In this document: positions 25,263-35,561 of the stretch, in pieces
Layout: every line of letters begins with the position of its first letter
How positions within the stretch are numbered: position 1 is the stretch's first letter
Source: Ammoniphilus sp. CFH 90114
Lineage (GTDB): Bacteria > Bacillota > Bacilli > Aneurinibacillales > RAOX-1
Direction: 5' to 3'
Assembly (NCBI RefSeq): GCF_004123195.1
Contig: NZ_SDLI01000007.1
Location: forward strand, 171,060 to 235,059
DNA: 64,000 nucleotides
Program-made: the position numbers and the translations under genes
The notes under the pieces: model-generated
Told to the model about the DNA's origin: nothing
The model's input: only the letters and a program-made list of their open reading frames with translations
Database searches by the model: none

Positions 25263-26060
25263 TTGAAGACTTTTACCTTTTTTTCACCCGGAAGCGAGCC
25301 GGTTTGGGGATCTGTTCTGTTGGTTCACGGATCTGGTGAGCATGTAGGTGCCTATAAATGGGCGGTAGATCAGTGGAATCAAGCTGGACTTGATGTATGG
25401 GGGGGGGATTTGCCTGGGCACGGTCAGTCCCCTGGAAAACGAGGCCATATCCATCAGTTTGACGATTATATAGATGCAGTGGATACTTGGTATGAAGCGT
25501 TTAGAAGGAAGTCTCATCATCTTCCCTTTATTTTTGGGCATAGTTTGGGAGGGTTGGTGGTAAGTAGATTTATGGAAGTAAAGAAAAGAGAAGCGAGCGG
25601 CGTCATCCTATCCTCTCCTTGTTTTGCATTGAAGGTTAGAGTTCCTGCATGGAAAGAATGGATAGCAAAAAGTCTTAATGTTTTTTATCCTTCTCTAGTC
25701 CTTCCCTCAGAAGTGACAACAGAGGCTGTTACCCGTAATATTGAAACTCGACGGATCATCGAGAATGATCCCTTAAGAGTGAAGGGAGTAAGTGTACGGT
25801 GGTATCGAGAACTTCAAGTTCATATGCAAAGAAATTGGGAAGAGAAGGTGCTTTTCCCAGATGTTCCTATAGCCATTCATCAAGCGGGTCAAGATCTTAT
25901 CATTGATTCGTCTGCCCCTAAGAAGTGGATAGACAATGTACAACTTACGGATAAAGAGTTTACCTTGTGGCCGGGACTTTACCATGAACTTCTGAGTGAA
26001 CCGGAGAGGCAAGAGGTTATGGATGCGATGGTGAAGTGGATGAAGGAGAGGAGACCTTAA
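25263..26060 (+). CDS. Alpha/beta hydrolase, monoacylglycerol lipase-like
   Basis: 265 residues from a TTG start behind AGGAGGCG. LLVHGSGEHVGAYKWAVDQWNQAGLDVWGGDLPGHGQS is the typical oxyanion and strand-4 region of serine-aminopeptidase-like (Hydrolase_4) lipases. GHSLGG carries the nucleophile. Asp in AGQDLIIDS and His in GLYHELLSEPER complete the triad. Members cleave monoacylglycerols or lysophospholipids. The next gene, a PucR-type regulator, starts three bases after the stop, so they are translationally coupled. Confidence 0.9.
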   Translation: MKTFTFFSPGSEPVWGSVLLVHGSGEHVGAYKWAVDQWNQAGLDVWGGDLPGHGQSPGKRGHIHQFDDYIDAVDTWYEAFRRKSHHLPFIFGHSLGGLVVSRFMEVKKREASGVILSSPCFALKVRVPAWKEWIAKSLNVFYPSLVLPSEVTTEAVTRNIETRRIIENDPLRVKGVSVRWYRELQVHMQRNWEEKVLFPDVPIAIHQAGQDLIIDSSAPKKWIDNVQLTDKEFTLWPGLYHELLSEPERQEVMDAMVKWMKERRP

Positions 26061-26063
26061 AAA

Positions 26064-27050
26064 TTGAGAGAAGGGCATGTATTGATAGACCAATTGAATA
26101 GGATTATAGGTCAAAGAGGAGAAGTCAGAAGTACGAGGGCACAGATGCAAATCGGTCAGAGTTGGAGGCTAGGGGACGAGCTGCTCTTCCAATTTGAAAT
26201 CAATCAATGTGTAGCTTACCCTTTAAAATTGTTGCACCCTCAATCTATCCAGCTTATTGAATTGCTCCTTCTAGAGGCATCTTCCGCTTATTCTAAGGGA
26301 TTGAGCGTGTTAGACTTCTTTCATCATTTAATGGACGGAAAACCAATCGTACAAATGGTTCAAGAAGCAAGGCAGTTAGGATTGGATGATAATAAAGTTT
26401 ATATGCCTCTGTACCTCGAAATGGAGAAGGCAGAGAGTGGCCTCTCTTCCATGATTGAATCCTACTTTGAGGGAAAAGTGTTTGGAGATATAAGTGATTT
26501 ACAAGGATATTTCTTCATATCGATAGGAGACTTAGCTCTAGATCCGTTAGACCAGGAAGCGTTAGAAGAACTGGGGCGCGGGTTGACAGAGCTTTTGCTA
26601 GAGGAAGGATTGGAACATGTTCGAATGTCATTTACCCTCCCTGTCCATGATATCCACCATTGGTCAGGAGCCTTTCATTTAGGTAAAAACCTGTGCTACG
26701 CTGGAAGAAAATTTGATCCAGAAGCCCGTGTGTATTTTTCTTGGAAAATGCCTTTAGAGCTAATGCTGTCTGATCTTCCTGAAGAAAGCGTAAAGAGATA
26801 CGTTGAGCAAGTGCTAGGGGAAAAAGGGTTGTCACAAGTCAATGGAGAGTTGTTTTCTACCCTTCAAGTGTTTCTCCAGGAGAATCTTAATGTTAGTGAA
26901 ACAGCAAGGAAACTTTATATTCATAGGAATACCCTTCTATATCGAATTGAACGGTTCAAGCAAGAGACGGGACGAGATTTAAGAAACGGCCGGGAGGCCT
27001 ATCTTGTCTACTTAGCGATGATTCTTTGCAAGGGCTTTCATACAGATTGA
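26064..27050 (+). CDS. PucR-type transcriptional regulator
   Basis: 328 residues from a TTG at 26064. The C-terminal 55 residues (FLQENLNVSETARKLYIHRNTLLYRIERFKQETG) are the PucR C-terminal helix-turn-helix. The preceding 240 residues are less conserved and include a GGDEF-like-fold region often found in CdaR/PucR regulators. Such proteins control catabolic or carbohydrate genes. The tight link to the hydrolase gene suggests they share a signal. The MsmX-like ATPase gene follows at about 100 bp. Confidence 0.85.
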   Translation: MREGHVLIDQLNRIIGQRGEVRSTRAQMQIGQSWRLGDELLFQFEINQCVAYPLKLLHPQSIQLIELLLLEASSAYSKGLSVLDFFHHLMDGKPIVQMVQEARQLGLDDNKVYMPLYLEMEKAESGLSSMIESYFEGKVFGDISDLQGYFFISIGDLALDPLDQEALEELGRGLTELLLEEGLEHVRMSFTLPVHDIHHWSGAFHLGKNLCYAGRKFDPEARVYFSWKMPLELMLSDLPEESVKRYVEQVLGEKGLSQVNGELFSTLQVFLQENLNVSETARKLYIHRNTLLYRIERFKQETGRDLRNGREAYLVYLAMILCKGFHTD

Positions 27051-27152
27051 CCAAAGTCCTATCGCTAATTTTGTTTAACCTGTCCAATTGGAGTTAGGCT
27101 CGATTCTGGTTACAATAGGAGTAAGAATTAACCAATGGCAGGGGGAAACCAA

Positions 27153-28262
27153 GTGGCAGGATTGAAATTTAATCATATTAAAAAGAAGTATGGAGATAAC
27201 GCACTGACAGTAAAAGATTTTCATTTAGATGTAGCAGATAAAGAATTCCTCGTATTAGTTGGTCCTTCCGGTTGCGGGAAATCGACAACTCTCCGGATGA
27301 TTGCGGGCTTAGAGGATATCTCTGAAGGTGAACTTTATATCGGTGATCGTGTAGTGAATGATGTAGCACCGAAAGATCGCGATATTGCCATGGTATTTCA
27401 AAACTATGCCTTATACCCACACATGAACGTCTACGATAATATGGCATTTGGGCTTAAACTAAGAAAGTTCCCGAAAGCCGAGATTGAAAAGCGTGTAAGG
27501 GAAGCTGCTAAAATCCTTGATATTGAACATTTATTAGATCGTAAGCCGAAGGCTCTATCCGGAGGGCAGCGCCAACGTGTAGCATTAGGTCGAGCAATTG
27601 TACGTGAACCTCAAGTCTTCTTAATGGACGAACCGCTTTCCAACCTCGATGCCAAGCTCCGTGTACAGATGCGCACAGAGATCAGTAAGTTGCACAAGCG
27701 ATTAGAAACGACAATCGTATACGTTACCCACGACCAGACGGAAGCAATGACGATGGGTGACCGTATTGTGGTGATGTATGATGGCGTTATTCAACAAGTA
27801 GCCACTCCACAAGAAATTTATAATTTTCCGTCCAATAAGTTTGTAGCTGGATTTATTGGGTCCCCTGCTATGAATTTTATTGAAGGTAAAATTGTAGAAG
27901 AAGGTGGAAGCTTATTCTTCAAGAACGAAGGGTTCCATGTTCTTATTCCAGAAGGTAAAGCTAAGATCTTGCGTACAAAAGGATACGTAAATCAGGAAGT
28001 CACGTTTGGCATACGCCCTGAGGATATTCATGACGAACTAGTTTTCCTAGAGTCTGCTCCTCAGTCTAAATTCACAGCAAGTATTGATGTGGCCGAGAAT
28101 ATGGGAGCTGAAATTTTCCTTTACCTCACGGTTGGTAAGAACAGCATTACGGCACGTGTGAAAGGAAGAGGAGTGCAAAAGCGTGGAGAAAACGTAGACT
28201 TAGCATTCGATATGAACAAGTCTCATTTCTTTGATGCAAAAACGGAGGAAGCTATCCGATAA
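27153..28262 (+). CDS. msmX: Orphan carbohydrate ABC transporter ATPase, MsmX/UgpC type
   Basis: 369 residues from the GTG at 27153, which follows AGGGGGAA at ideal spacing; the ATG at 27135 lacks a site. Walker A is [14 protein letters not shown], the signature [15 protein letters not shown], Walker [17 protein letters not shown], and the switch His is in VTHDQTEAM. The C-terminal TOBE/OB part (FGIRPEDIH) is typical of CUT1-class ATPases. There are no sugar permease or binding-protein genes nearby, as for B. subtilis MsmX, which serves several importers. Confidence 0.9.
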   Translation: MAGLKFNHIKKKYGDNALTVKDFHLDVADKEFLVLVGPSGCGKSTTLRMIAGLEDISEGELYIGDRVVNDVAPKDRDIAMVFQNYALYPHMNVYDNMAFGLKLRKFPKAEIEKRVREAAKILDIEHLLDRKPKALSGGQRQRVALGRAIVREPQVFLMDEPLSNLDAKLRVQMRTEISKLHKRLETTIVYVTHDQTEAMTMGDRIVVMYDGVIQQVATPQEIYNFPSNKFVAGFIGSPAMNFIEGKIVEEGGSLFFKNEGFHVLIPEGKAKILRTKGYVNQEVTFGIRPEDIHDELVFLESAPQSKFTASIDVAENMGAEIFLYLTVGKNSITARVKGRGVQKRGENVDLAFDMNKSHFFDAKTEEAIR

Positions 28263-28281
28263 ATTTAAACTGAGAACGATT

Positions 28282-28316
28282 AAGAGGCTGTCTAGATCAG
28301 TCTCTTTTGTTTTTTT
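28282..28316 (+). terminator. Terminator of the MsmX-like gene
   Basis: AAGAGGCT and AGTCTCTT (one wobble) enclose a nine-base loop and are followed by TTGTTTTTTT. Confidence 0.8.
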
Positions 28317-28381
28317 AGGAATGAAACTTTTTCTGCTTCTTTACCGTCTGATTGGGTAGATCATTTTCGAATAAATTAATA

Positions 28382-28460
28382 GTATGGGAAAAAACAAGTC
28401 TTCCCATACAAAGGATATTGCTAAATTTATGGTTGTACATTATGCTTTAATGGGTATGAT
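28382..28460 (+). promoter_or_regulatory. Sigma-A promoter of the LCP gene with an upstream 9-bp dyad
   Basis: TTGTAC (28433-28438) and TATGAT (28455-28460) are spaced 16 bp, just ahead of the ATG at 28483. Upstream, GTATGGGAA (28382-28390) and TTCCCATAC (28401-28409) form a perfect dyad that could be an operator or a hairpin. Confidence 0.6.
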
Positions 28461-28482
28461 CTAGTTGCGTGGGGGTACAACA

Positions 28483-29931
28483 ATGCAAATTGAAACAAAT
28501 CGATCTTTAAAGAATAAACAGACGAAGAAGACAAAAAAGAAAAGACGATGGATTGGAATGCTCCTAAGTTTCTTTCTCTTCGCTTCGATCGCGGCAGGGG
28601 CTGTTTGGTGGAAGGTTGAAGATTTCTTAGATGATATTACCATAGAAGCTGAACCAGGAGTAATTAAAGAAGAAACGACCAAACCAGTCAACTATAACCA
28701 AGATCCAATTTCTATTGTTATGATTGGGAAGGACTCTAGGGAAGGCCTTGGGACAATGAATACAGATGTACTCATTGTAGCCGCTCTGAATCCGAAAACG
28801 AAACATGTGACCATGATGTCTATCCCACGGGATACGGGGGTACAGATACCAGGGTATAAAGGTTATCATAAGATTAACTCCGTCTATGCAAAAGGCGAGC
28901 GCGAGCGTCGCCTAGCCGAACAAACCGGTAAACCCGTTACCGAAACAGGTACAACGTTATTGAAGAAGACATTAGAGGAGGCCCTTGGGATTCCTATCCA
29001 TTATTATGCTATGGTGGATTTCGAAGGCTTTACTAAGGTTGTCGATAAGTTGGGTGGACTTGAAATCGACGTAGAAAAAAGTATGAAATATACGGATCCA
29101 ACCGACGGAACGAACATCAACTTAGAAGCAGGACGACAATCATTAGATGGTAAACAGACCCTAGATTATGTGCGTCATCGCTTAGATAACAGAGGCCCGA
29201 AGTATTACTCTTCTGACTTCGATCGAGGACAAAGACAGCAAATCGTAGTTAAAGGCATGGTTGATAAGATGAAATCTTTTACGGGGATTTCGAGCTTCTT
29301 CAGCGTACTGAATGTAGCAGGGGAGCACGCGCGTACAGACCTATCTAAGGATCAAATTAGAGGGCTGGTCATGGATTTCAAATCCGTTGGTTCTGAGAAT
29401 ATTGCGAGCTTAGATACAGGCGGATATTGGGATCGAGCAAGTTCTCATACGATCATACCGAAGGAAAACCTAAAGCAAATTCAATATTCTTTCCAACATG
29501 AGATGGGAATTGAAGGGGTTAAGTTTGAGTCCAATTTGCGTGTAGATGGAGGGTCAACGAAGTCAACTCCAATCAAGAAAGCAGAACCGGCCAAGACTCC
29601 AACCACTCCTAAGAACCAAGCACAGGAAGCACCTGCAAAAGAACCAACTAATAAACCAGCAGAACCAGTTGAGCCAACCGAACAACCCGTTCCAATGGAT
29701 CCACCTGTTCAACAAGATAATCCAAGCGGAACGGTTCAACCGGCACAACCACAACAACCACAACAACCAGAACCATCCACTCCGGCTTCACCTCCTTCAG
29801 ATTCACCGGCTGTAGTACCAGCCCCGGCAGAATCTCCAGGAATGTTACAACCGCCAGCACCTGCGCCAGCTCCTGTACCTAATCCGAAGCCAGCAGAACC
29901 GCAACAGCCGGTAGAGGGAGCACAAGGATAA
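28483..29931 (+). CDS. LytR-CpsA-Psr (LCP) family cell-wall polymer ligase
   Basis: 482 residues from the ATG at 28483 (GGGGGT upstream); a TTG at 28465 is in frame but lies between the -10 and that site. A basic cytoplasmic stretch of about 20 residues, one membrane segment (GMLLSFFLFASIAAGAVWW), then the LCP domain at about 60-300 with IGKDSREGLGTMNTDVL, the Arg pair in SIPRDTGVQIPG, and DYVRHRLDNRG. LCP enzymes attach wall teichoic acid or other polymers to peptidoglycan. The last 110 residues are a Pro/Gln/Ala/Glu-rich tail, probably a wall-spanning or flexible extension. Monocistronic, with terminators on both sides. Confidence 0.92.
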   Translation: MQIETNRSLKNKQTKKTKKKRRWIGMLLSFFLFASIAAGAVWWKVEDFLDDITIEAEPGVIKEETTKPVNYNQDPISIVMIGKDSREGLGTMNTDVLIVAALNPKTKHVTMMSIPRDTGVQIPGYKGYHKINSVYAKGERERRLAEQTGKPVTETGTTLLKKTLEEALGIPIHYYAMVDFEGFTKVVDKLGGLEIDVEKSMKYTDPTDGTNINLEAGRQSLDGKQTLDYVRHRLDNRGPKYYSSDFDRGQRQQIVVKGMVDKMKSFTGISSFFSVLNVAGEHARTDLSKDQIRGLVMDFKSVGSENIASLDTGGYWDRASSHTIIPKENLKQIQYSFQHEMGIEGVKFESNLRVDGGSTKSTPIKKAEPAKTPTTPKNQAQEAPAKEPTNKPAEPVEPTEQPVPMDPPVQQDNPSGTVQPAQPQQPQQPEPSTPASPPSDSPAVVPAPAESPGMLQPPAPAPAPVPNPKPAEPQQPVEGAQG

Positions 29932-29937
29932 TAGAAG

Positions 29938-29970
29938 AAAAAAGAGGACCCTCGAGGGTCCTCTTTCTTT
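29938..29970. terminator. Bidirectional terminator between LCP gene and typA
   Basis: AAAGAGGACCCT and AGGGTCCTCTTT around CG, with A- and T-rich flanks on both sides. Confidence 0.93.
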
Positions 29971-29983
29971 ATGAAGAGCTTAT

Positions 29984-31819
29984 TTATTGGGTAACTCCAT
30001 ATCGTTGTGCTTTCTTAGCACTTTCACGTTCATTCTTCTTAAGGTACTTCTTACGCAAACGAACAGATTTAGGTGTTACCTCACAGAACTCGTCATCGTT
30101 AAGATACTCTAAAGCTTCTTCTAGAGACAAGGTTCTAGGCGTTTTAAGTTTCACAGTATCATCTTTCGTCGCGCTTCTTACGTTTGTTGCATGCTTTTCT
30201 TTACACACGTTTACGACCAAGTCATTGTCACGGTTGTGTTCGCCTACGATCATCCCTTCATAAACATTGGTTCCAGGATGAATAAACATATAACCGCGAT
30301 CTTCAACTGAAAGAAGTCCATATGTTGTAGCGACTCCTGTTTCGTGGGAGATGAGGACTCCCACTCGGCGACCGCCCACTTGTGCAGCAATATAAGGCTG
30401 ATAGCTGTCAAAAGAATGGTTTAGGATTCCATAACCCTTAGTTAAAGTCATGAACTCCGTACGGTAGCCAATTAAGCCACGAGATGGAATAAGGAACTCT
30501 AAGCGAACTGCTCCAAATCCATTATTAACCATGTTGATCATTTCAGCTTTTCGGTAGCCAAGAGACTCCATGACATTACCAGTAAATTCTTCTGGAACAT
30601 CAATTAATACACGCTCAGTTGGTTCCATTTTCTTTCCGTCAATTTCACGGATAATTACCTCAGGCTTAGAGACCAGCAACTCGTAGCCTTCTCTTCTCAT
30701 GGTTTCAATAAGGATAGAAAGATGTAGTTCCCCTCTACCAGATACTTCGAAGGATTCTCCGCCTTCAGAATCCTCAACACGAAGACTTACATCGGTTTCT
30801 AACTCTTGGTACAGACGGTCTCTAATCTTACGGGAGGTAACATGCTTCCCTTCTTTACCTGCGAATGGTCCATTATTGACAGAGAAAGTCATCTTAAGAG
30901 TAGGTTCATCAATCTTTAGAAGAGGCAAAGCTTCTGGGTTTTCGAGATCAGCAATCGTCTCCCCTACGTAAATTTCAGCAAGACCTGGTACAGCGATAAG
31001 GTCCCCCGCTTTAGCTTCTTCAATTTCAATTCGTTTCAAGCCAGCAAAACCAAATAGCTTGACGATACGCACTTGCTTAATGGAACCATCACGAGTAATA
31101 TGGGCAACCATTTGACCCTTGCGGATAACCCCGCGGTGAATACGGCCAATACCGATTCTTCCTAGATAGTCATTATAGTCTAGGATCGTTGCTTGCATCT
31201 GTAAAGGTCCATCCACATCTACTTCTGGAGCAGGGATGTGGGAAATAATAGCGTCGAACAAGGATTCCATATTCTCGTTCTGTTGGTTAGGATCAGTACT
31301 TGAAGTACCGTTAATTCCAGAAGCGTAAATAACAGGGAATTCCAATTGCTCTTCAGTGGCATCAAGATCAATAAAAAGGTCATAAACTTCATTTACCACT
31401 TCTTCAGGGCGGGCATTCTCCCTATCTATCTTGTTAATAACCAAGATGGGGGTCAACTGTTGCTCAAGGGCTTTCTTTAGAACAAATCGAGTTTGTGGCA
31501 TACAGCCTTCAAAGGCATCGACGACTAACAGTACACCGTCAACTAACTTCATAATTCGTTCTACTTCACCACCGAAGTCAGCATGGCCTGGGGTATCCAA
31601 GATGTTAATTGTATGCCCTTTGTAATTGACCGCTGTATTCTTCGCTAATATAGTAATACCGCGTTCTCTCTCCAAGTCATTGGAATCCATAACGCGTTCA
31701 TGGACTTGCTCGTTAGAACGAAATATCCCAGACTGTTGTAAAAGTTTATCCACAAGAGTCGTTTTTCCATGGTCAACGTGTGCAATGATGGCAATATTAC
31801 GTAAATCTTCTCTTTTCAT
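29984..31819 (-). CDS. typA: Ribosome-associated GTPase TypA/BipA
   Basis: 611 residues, full length. G1 is [16 protein letters not shown]2 lies in RERGITI, G3 is [15 protein letters not shown]4 is [13 protein letters not shown]. It carries EF-G-like domains II, III and V and the BipA-specific C-terminal domain ([23 protein letters not shown] region), ending in [19 protein letters not shown]. It binds the ribosome under stress or low temperature and affects 50S assembly. GGAGCACAATA precedes the ATG. Single gene. Confidence 0.97.
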   Translation of the reverse strand: MKREDLRNIAIIAHVDHGKTTLVDKLLQQSGIFRSNEQVHERVMDSNDLERERGITILAKNTAVNYKGHTINILDTPGHADFGGEVERIMKLVDGVLLVVDAFEGCMPQTRFVLKKALEQQLTPILVINKIDRENARPEEVVNEVYDLFIDLDATEEQLEFPVIYASGINGTSSTDPNQQNENMESLFDAIISHIPAPEVDVDGPLQMQATILDYNDYLGRIGIGRIHRGVIRKGQMVAHITRDGSIKQVRIVKLFGFAGLKRIEIEEAKAGDLIAVPGLAEIYVGETIADLENPEALPLLKIDEPTLKMTFSVNNGPFAGKEGKHVTSRKIRDRLYQELETDVSLRVEDSEGGESFEVSGRGELHLSILIETMRREGYELLVSKPEVIIREIDGKKMEPTERVLIDVPEEFTGNVMESLGYRKAEMINMVNNGFGAVRLEFLIPSRGLIGYRTEFMTLTKGYGILNHSFDSYQPYIAAQVGGRRVGVLISHETGVATTYGLLSVEDRGYMFIHPGTNVYEGMIVGEHNRDNDLVVNVCKEKHATNVRSATKDDTVKLKTPRTLSLEEALEYLNDDEFCEVTPKSVRLRKKYLKKNERESAKKAQRYGVTQ

Positions 31820-31997
31820 TATTGTGCTCCTTCGGGTTCTCTTACATAGAAAGTTTTACATTCAACCTAGATATTATACTACATTTCTTTATAAACACCT
31901 AAAGGAATATATGTAGATTTCATTAAGGGAAGTTAATTCCAAGGATAGCAGGCTGTTTAGTTCTTCATACTAAATAACAAAGAGGGGGGATGCAGAT

Positions 31998-32270
31998 ATG
32001 CAAAGAGGGTTAATGATGCTATTGTTTGGAGGAGTTTTTACTCTTTTAGGCTTGTTCATGATGCCTATGCGCAGAGCTAATCCAAAAGACAATTTGGTGG
32101 ATAATCCCATTGGTTGGGGGTTGTTTGGATTTGGCTTATCCAGTTTACTGGTAGGAATTACCCAATCCGCTAAAGAAAAGGAAAAGACAAAGGTGGAAGT
32201 TAAGACCTTTGAGTATCCCGTCATTAAGAAAGAAGAAAAAATTCGCGAAGAAGAGCCTCAGATCCATTAG
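31998..32270 (+). CDS. Small membrane protein of unknown function
   Basis: 90 residues. Two membrane segments (about 4-24 and 42-58: LMMLLFGGVFTLLGLFMM and IGWGLFGFGLSSLLVG), then a charged Lys/Glu tail. The ATG follows an AGAGGGGGGATG region. No family is recognised. It is flanked by a divergent typA and a bidirectional terminator, so it is monocistronic. Confidence 0.65.
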   Translation: MQRGLMMLLFGGVFTLLGLFMMPMRRANPKDNLVDNPIGWGLFGFGLSSLLVGITQSAKEKEKTKVEVKTFEYPVIKKEEKIREEEPQIH

Positions 32271-32273
32271 TAC

Positions 32274-32327
32274 AAAAAAAAACTTGGTTGACGACATACT
32301 TTTTAAATGTCAACCAAGTTTTTTTAT
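32274..32327. terminator. Strong bidirectional terminator
   Basis: AACTTGGTTGAC (32281-32292) and GTCAACCAAGTT (32309-32320) are perfect 12-bp arms with A-run and T-run flanks, between convergent genes. Confidence 0.93.
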
Positions 32328-33626
32328 TTATTCCACAGGAAATAATGCAAGTTCTTGCTCATTTCGACTATATTCGGCTGCGCCTTGTCCTGCCGTATAT
32401 CCGGTAGCAAAAGCAGCGGTAATATTGAAACCACCTGTATACCCATGGATGTCTAGAATTTCTCCACAAAAGAAAAGCCCTGGCATGATTTTAGATTTCA
32501 TGGTTTTAGGTTCGATCTCTTTAAGGTTGATCCCTCCACCTGTGACGAAGGCTTCCTCAATGGATAATGTACCATTGACAGGCACTGGAAACTCCTTACA
32601 TAATCTTGAAAGCTTTTCAAGTCCATCTTTAGGCAGATGAGCAGAAGTTGTACTCTCATCTATATCTGCCCATTCTAAAAGTAAAGGAATCAACCGTTCT
32701 GGAAGATATCCTTTTAGTACATTTTTAATGGCTTTCTTCGGTTCTTCCGTTGTCTTACGCTGAATTTCCTCCATGATCTCATCTGCTTTTTTAGTAGGAA
32801 ATAGATCAATTAGCACGGAGATTTCTTTAACCCCATGTTTTTTTAAGGCCTTGATGACAAATTGACTACAACGGAGTGCAGCGGGTCCGGATAATCCGAA
32901 ATGAGTAAAGATGATGTCGCCTTCATGCTCGATAATTTTCTTGTGTTTGAGCGGATCTAGCACAGCTAAGTGGATACTTCTCAGAGAGAGTCCCTGAAGT
33001 ACCCGTTGTTGTATGAACGGTGCTTTCGACGTTAGCGGTACTTCTGTCGGATAAAGCTCTGTAATGGTATGACCAGCCTCCTGAGCCCATTCATATCCAT
33101 CTCCCGTTGACCCTGTATGTGGAACTGATTTCCCCCCTACGGCTATGACAACGGAGCGTGCTTCAAGGAGCTTCCCGTCTTTTAATCGGATGCCCTTCAC
33201 CTCGTGGTCCTCATATAAGACCTTATCTACTGGGGCGTTTGTTAGAATCTCTACTTTAAGTAATTTAATTTGATTAATGAGAGTATTAACAACATCTTTC
33301 GCTTTATCTGTAACGGGAAACATCCTTCCACGATCTTCTTCTTTTAAGGGGATGCCTAGCCCTTCAAAGAATTCAATAATATCCTTGTTATTGAAAACAG
33401 AAAACGCACTATGTAGGAAACGCCCATTACCGGGGATATTCTTAATAATGAAATCAATACTCCCTGCATTCGTTACATTACAACGTCCGCCACCGGAGAT
33501 CGCCAATTTCCTTCCGAGCTTGTCTCCTTTATCTAACAGAAGAACTTTGCTTCCAGAACGTCCGGCTGCAACAGCCGCCATGAGACCTGAAGGGCCTCCA
33601 CCAATGATAATCACATCATATTTCAT
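32328..33626 (-). CDS. HI0933/YtfP-family FAD-dependent oxidoreductase
   Basis: 432 residues. The N-terminal Rossmann motif [50 protein letters not shown] region is the HI0933 signature, with the GGGRCN block following. The C-terminal FAD contact is in [29 protein letters not shown]. Members include aminoacetone oxidase-like and BaiN-like flavoproteins; the true substrate is unknown. AGAGGGACAATT precedes the ATG. The UPF0435 gene ends 11 bp upstream, so the two form an operon. Confidence 0.92.
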   Translation of the reverse strand: MKYDVIIIGGGPSGLMAAVAAGRSGSKVLLLDKGDKLGRKLAISGGGRCNVTNAGSIDFIIKNIPGNGRFLHSAFSVFNNKDIIEFFEGLGIPLKEEDRGRMFPVTDKAKDVVNTLINQIKLLKVEILTNAPVDKVLYEDHEVKGIRLKDGKLLEARSVVIAVGGKSVPHTGSTGDGYEWAQEAGHTITELYPTEVPLTSKAPFIQQRVLQGLSLRSIHLAVLDPLKHKKIIEHEGDIIFTHFGLSGPAALRCSQFVIKALKKHGVKEISVLIDLFPTKKADEIMEEIQRKTTEEPKKAIKNVLKGYLPERLIPLLLEWADIDESTTSAHLPKDGLEKLSRLCKEFPVPVNGTLSIEEAFVTGGGINLKEIEPKTMKSKIMPGLFFCGEILDIHGYTGGFNITAAFATGYTAGQGAAEYSRNEQELALFPVE

Positions 33627-33637
33627 AATTGTCCCTC

Positions 33638-33862
33638 TTATTTTTTTCGCATACTCCCTAGTTCGCTTACGATGGCTTCCATCTCGCTGATGCTAAATCG
33701 TTCTTTACGCATGACCATTTCAAAGAGGTCTAGCAGATCCTCATAAATATCTAATTCAAAAGCATCAGGATTCATGACGGAGGTATTAGCCATTGTTAAT
33801 TTCTTTTGTAGCTCATTAAGCATATGCACCATATTTTCACGACTAGGATTTGCAAGATTCAT
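33638..33862 (-). CDS. UPF0435 (DUF1128) family protein, YfkK-like
   Basis: 74 residues. [33 protein letters not shown] and [14 protein letters not shown] are the conserved blocks of this small Bacillales family. All-helical, cytoplasmic. No function is known. First gene of a two-gene operon with the HI0933-like flavoprotein. Confidence 0.88.
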   Translation of the reverse strand: MNLANPSRENMVHMLNELQKKLTMANTSVMNPDAFELDIYEDLLDLFEMVMRKERFSISEMEAIVSELGSMRKK

Positions 33863-33964
33863 TTATATCATCTCCAATTAGTTAATTCGTATAGCAATAA
33901 TTTTACCATATTGTCAAGGGAATACTACGGAAACGATGTGTTTTCTCAGGTCTTAATGTTAGTT

Positions 33965-33970
33965 TATAAT
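33965..33970 (+). promoter_or_regulatory. -10 hexamer that overlaps an in-frame ATG
   Basis: TATAAT at 33965-33970 overlaps the ATG at 33969. If used, transcription would start near 33977, which rules out that ATG as the start of the radical SAM gene. No strong -35 is seen. Confidence 0.5.
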
Positions 33971-34016
33971 GGAATGGTTCTCGTGTAAGGTTGTAGAGAA
34001 AGGGGCAGAGATTAAA

Positions 34017-34967
34017 TTGAATACTATTCAACCGATTGCTCCGCAGATGTGGGGAGATAAACGATATCATACTTGGAATTATCACTTAAGAGAACGATTC
34101 GGGGCTAAGGTATTTAAAGTCATGCTTGATGCGGGATTCACCTGCCCGAACAGAGATGGAAAAGTAGCCATTGGGGGATGTACATTCTGTAGCGCTAGAG
34201 GTTCAGGAGATTTTGCCGGCGCAAGAAGAGACGATCTAAAAAAGCAGTTTCATGATGTAGCAGAAAGAATGCATACGAAGTGGCCTGAGGCAAAGTATAT
34301 TGGCTATTTTCAGGCTTATACCAATACCTATGCTCCAGTAGAAGAATTGAGGGAGTGCTACGAAACCATTTTAGAAGAGGATGTAGTTGGATTAGCCATT
34401 GCAACTAGGCCAGATTGTCTTCCTGATGATGTTGTAGAATATCTAGCAGAGATGAATCAAAGAACGTATCTATGGGTTGAACTAGGCTTACAAACCGTTC
34501 ATGAATCAACAGCGGAACTCATTAATAGAGCTCATGACTTTGAGACCTATGTAGAAGCTGTAGAAAAATTGAGGAAGCACAATATTCGAGTTTGTTCTCA
34601 TATCATCTTAGGCTTGCCAGGTGAGACGGAAGAGATGATGATGGAGACGGCTAAAGCTGTCGCAAACCTCCCTGTTCAAGGCATTAAGATTCATTTGCTG
34701 CACCTGCTTAAGAAGACTCCGTTAGTCAAATTGTGGGAACAAGGAGGATTAGAATTTTTGGATCAGGAAACCTACACACGTTTGGTCGTTGATATATTAG
34801 AGATCCTACCACCAGAAATGATTATTCACCGTTTAACGGGAGATGGGCCTCCAGAACTCTTGATTGGACCGATGTGGAGTAGAAGAAAGTGGGAAGTCCT
34901 AAATGGAATCGAACGTGAATTGCGTCAAAGGAATGCATGGCAGGGACGATTATGGAAAAGAGATTAA
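34017..34967 (+). CDS. YtqA-type radical SAM protein
   Basis: 316 residues from the TTG at 34017, which follows GAAAGGGGCAGAG. The in-frame ATG at 33969 lies in a TATAAT box and has no ribosome binding site. RYHTWNYHLRERFGAKVFKV is the family opening. The cluster-binding cysteines are in TCPNRDG and GGCTFC, the spaced pattern of the TIGR01212 (YtqA) family rather than plain CxxxCxxC. CSHIILGLPGETEEMM is the SAM-binding region. The product of this family is not established; homology links it to Elp3-like and tRNA-modifying radical SAM proteins. Ends at a GCGGA-type hairpin. Confidence 0.88.
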   Translation: MNTIQPIAPQMWGDKRYHTWNYHLRERFGAKVFKVMLDAGFTCPNRDGKVAIGGCTFCSARGSGDFAGARRDDLKKQFHDVAERMHTKWPEAKYIGYFQAYTNTYAPVEELRECYETILEEDVVGLAIATRPDCLPDDVVEYLAEMNQRTYLWVELGLQTVHESTAELINRAHDFETYVEAVEKLRKHNIRVCSHIILGLPGETEEMMMETAKAVANLPVQGIKIHLLHLLKKTPLVKLWEQGGLEFLDQETYTRLVVDILEILPPEMIIHRLTGDGPPELLIGPMWSRRKWEVLNGIERELRQRNAWQGRLWKRD

Positions 34968-34990
34968 GCGGAGCAATTCCGCTTATTTTT
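34966..34990 (+). terminator. Terminator built from the AGCGGA...TCCGCTTATTT repeat
   Basis: AAGCGGA and TCCGCTT around GCAAT, followed by ATTTTTT, overlap the stop codon of the radical SAM gene. The unit recurs at 40502 and 49679-49861. Confidence 0.85.
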
Positions 34991-34996
34991 TATATG

Positions 34997-35026
34997 AAAA
35001 AAACTCCGGATATTCCGATATCCGGA
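34997..35026 (-). terminator. Terminator of the hypothetical gene at 35037
   Basis: TCCGGATAT and ATATCCGGA around TCCG; on the minus strand the stem is followed by T residues (AAAAAAA at 34997-35003). Confidence 0.88.
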
Positions 35027-35036
35027 TGGGTAGTTT

Positions 35037-35393
35037 CTATGAAGTGGAGACAACGCGGCTCTTAAATACGACCCACTCTTCTTCTGTTTCGATGTTAGAC
35101 AGTTCATCGTACAGTTCTTCAAGTATATCCTCATCGCTAAATATGAGGGGGGATTGATCGCCTGAGATCAGCTGTTCCATTCGGGCTAATTGCTCTACTT
35201 GTTTTCGGTATACCTGTAGTAAAGGAGCGGACAGTCGTGTGATAAGTTTTCTTTCTTTTGCTGGGTCTCGTTCGATTTGCTGTTCATAGTGCTCAATATA
35301 CTCTTCTTGAGTTTTTGCTGTATATTCCTCAGGTGGTTCAACTCCTAGGAACAGGGCGTATCGAAATCGCTCTAATGCTTGTTCAATGCTCAA
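35037..35393 (-). CDS. Conserved-looking hypothetical protein, helical and acidic
   Basis: 118 residues. MSIEQALERFRYALFLGVEPPEEYTA opens a mostly helical, charged protein with a central EEYIEHYEQQIERDPAKERKLI block and an acidic end. No signal, membrane segment or catalytic motif. A terminator and normal codon use support it as a real gene. I do not recognise the family. Confidence 0.65.
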   Translation of the reverse strand: MSIEQALERFRYALFLGVEPPEEYTAKTQEEYIEHYEQQIERDPAKERKLITRLSAPLLQVYRKQVEQLARMEQLISGDQSPLIFSDEDILEELYDELSNIETEEEWVVFKSRVVSTS

Positions 35394-35561
35394 TCGTTTT
35401 CTTCCTCTCTTTTGCTTGATCTATTCAGGTTTGTGATAAACTTAACAGACGTTGGCTATAGCGTATAGTAAATTACTATATGAATAGAGAATTCTATACA
35501 GATACGTATAACACAATGCAAGGTTACTTTGCAAAAATCTATGGGAAAGAGGGAAGGAACG

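Noticed and set aside
29546..29860. Open frames on both strands across the LCP tail
   Set aside because: They are shadows of the Pro/Gln-rich repeat codons in the real LCP frame and have no ribosome binding site.
34903..35157. 84-residue plus-strand open frame
   Set aside because: It overlaps the 3' end of the radical SAM gene, two terminators and the antisense of the hypothetical gene.
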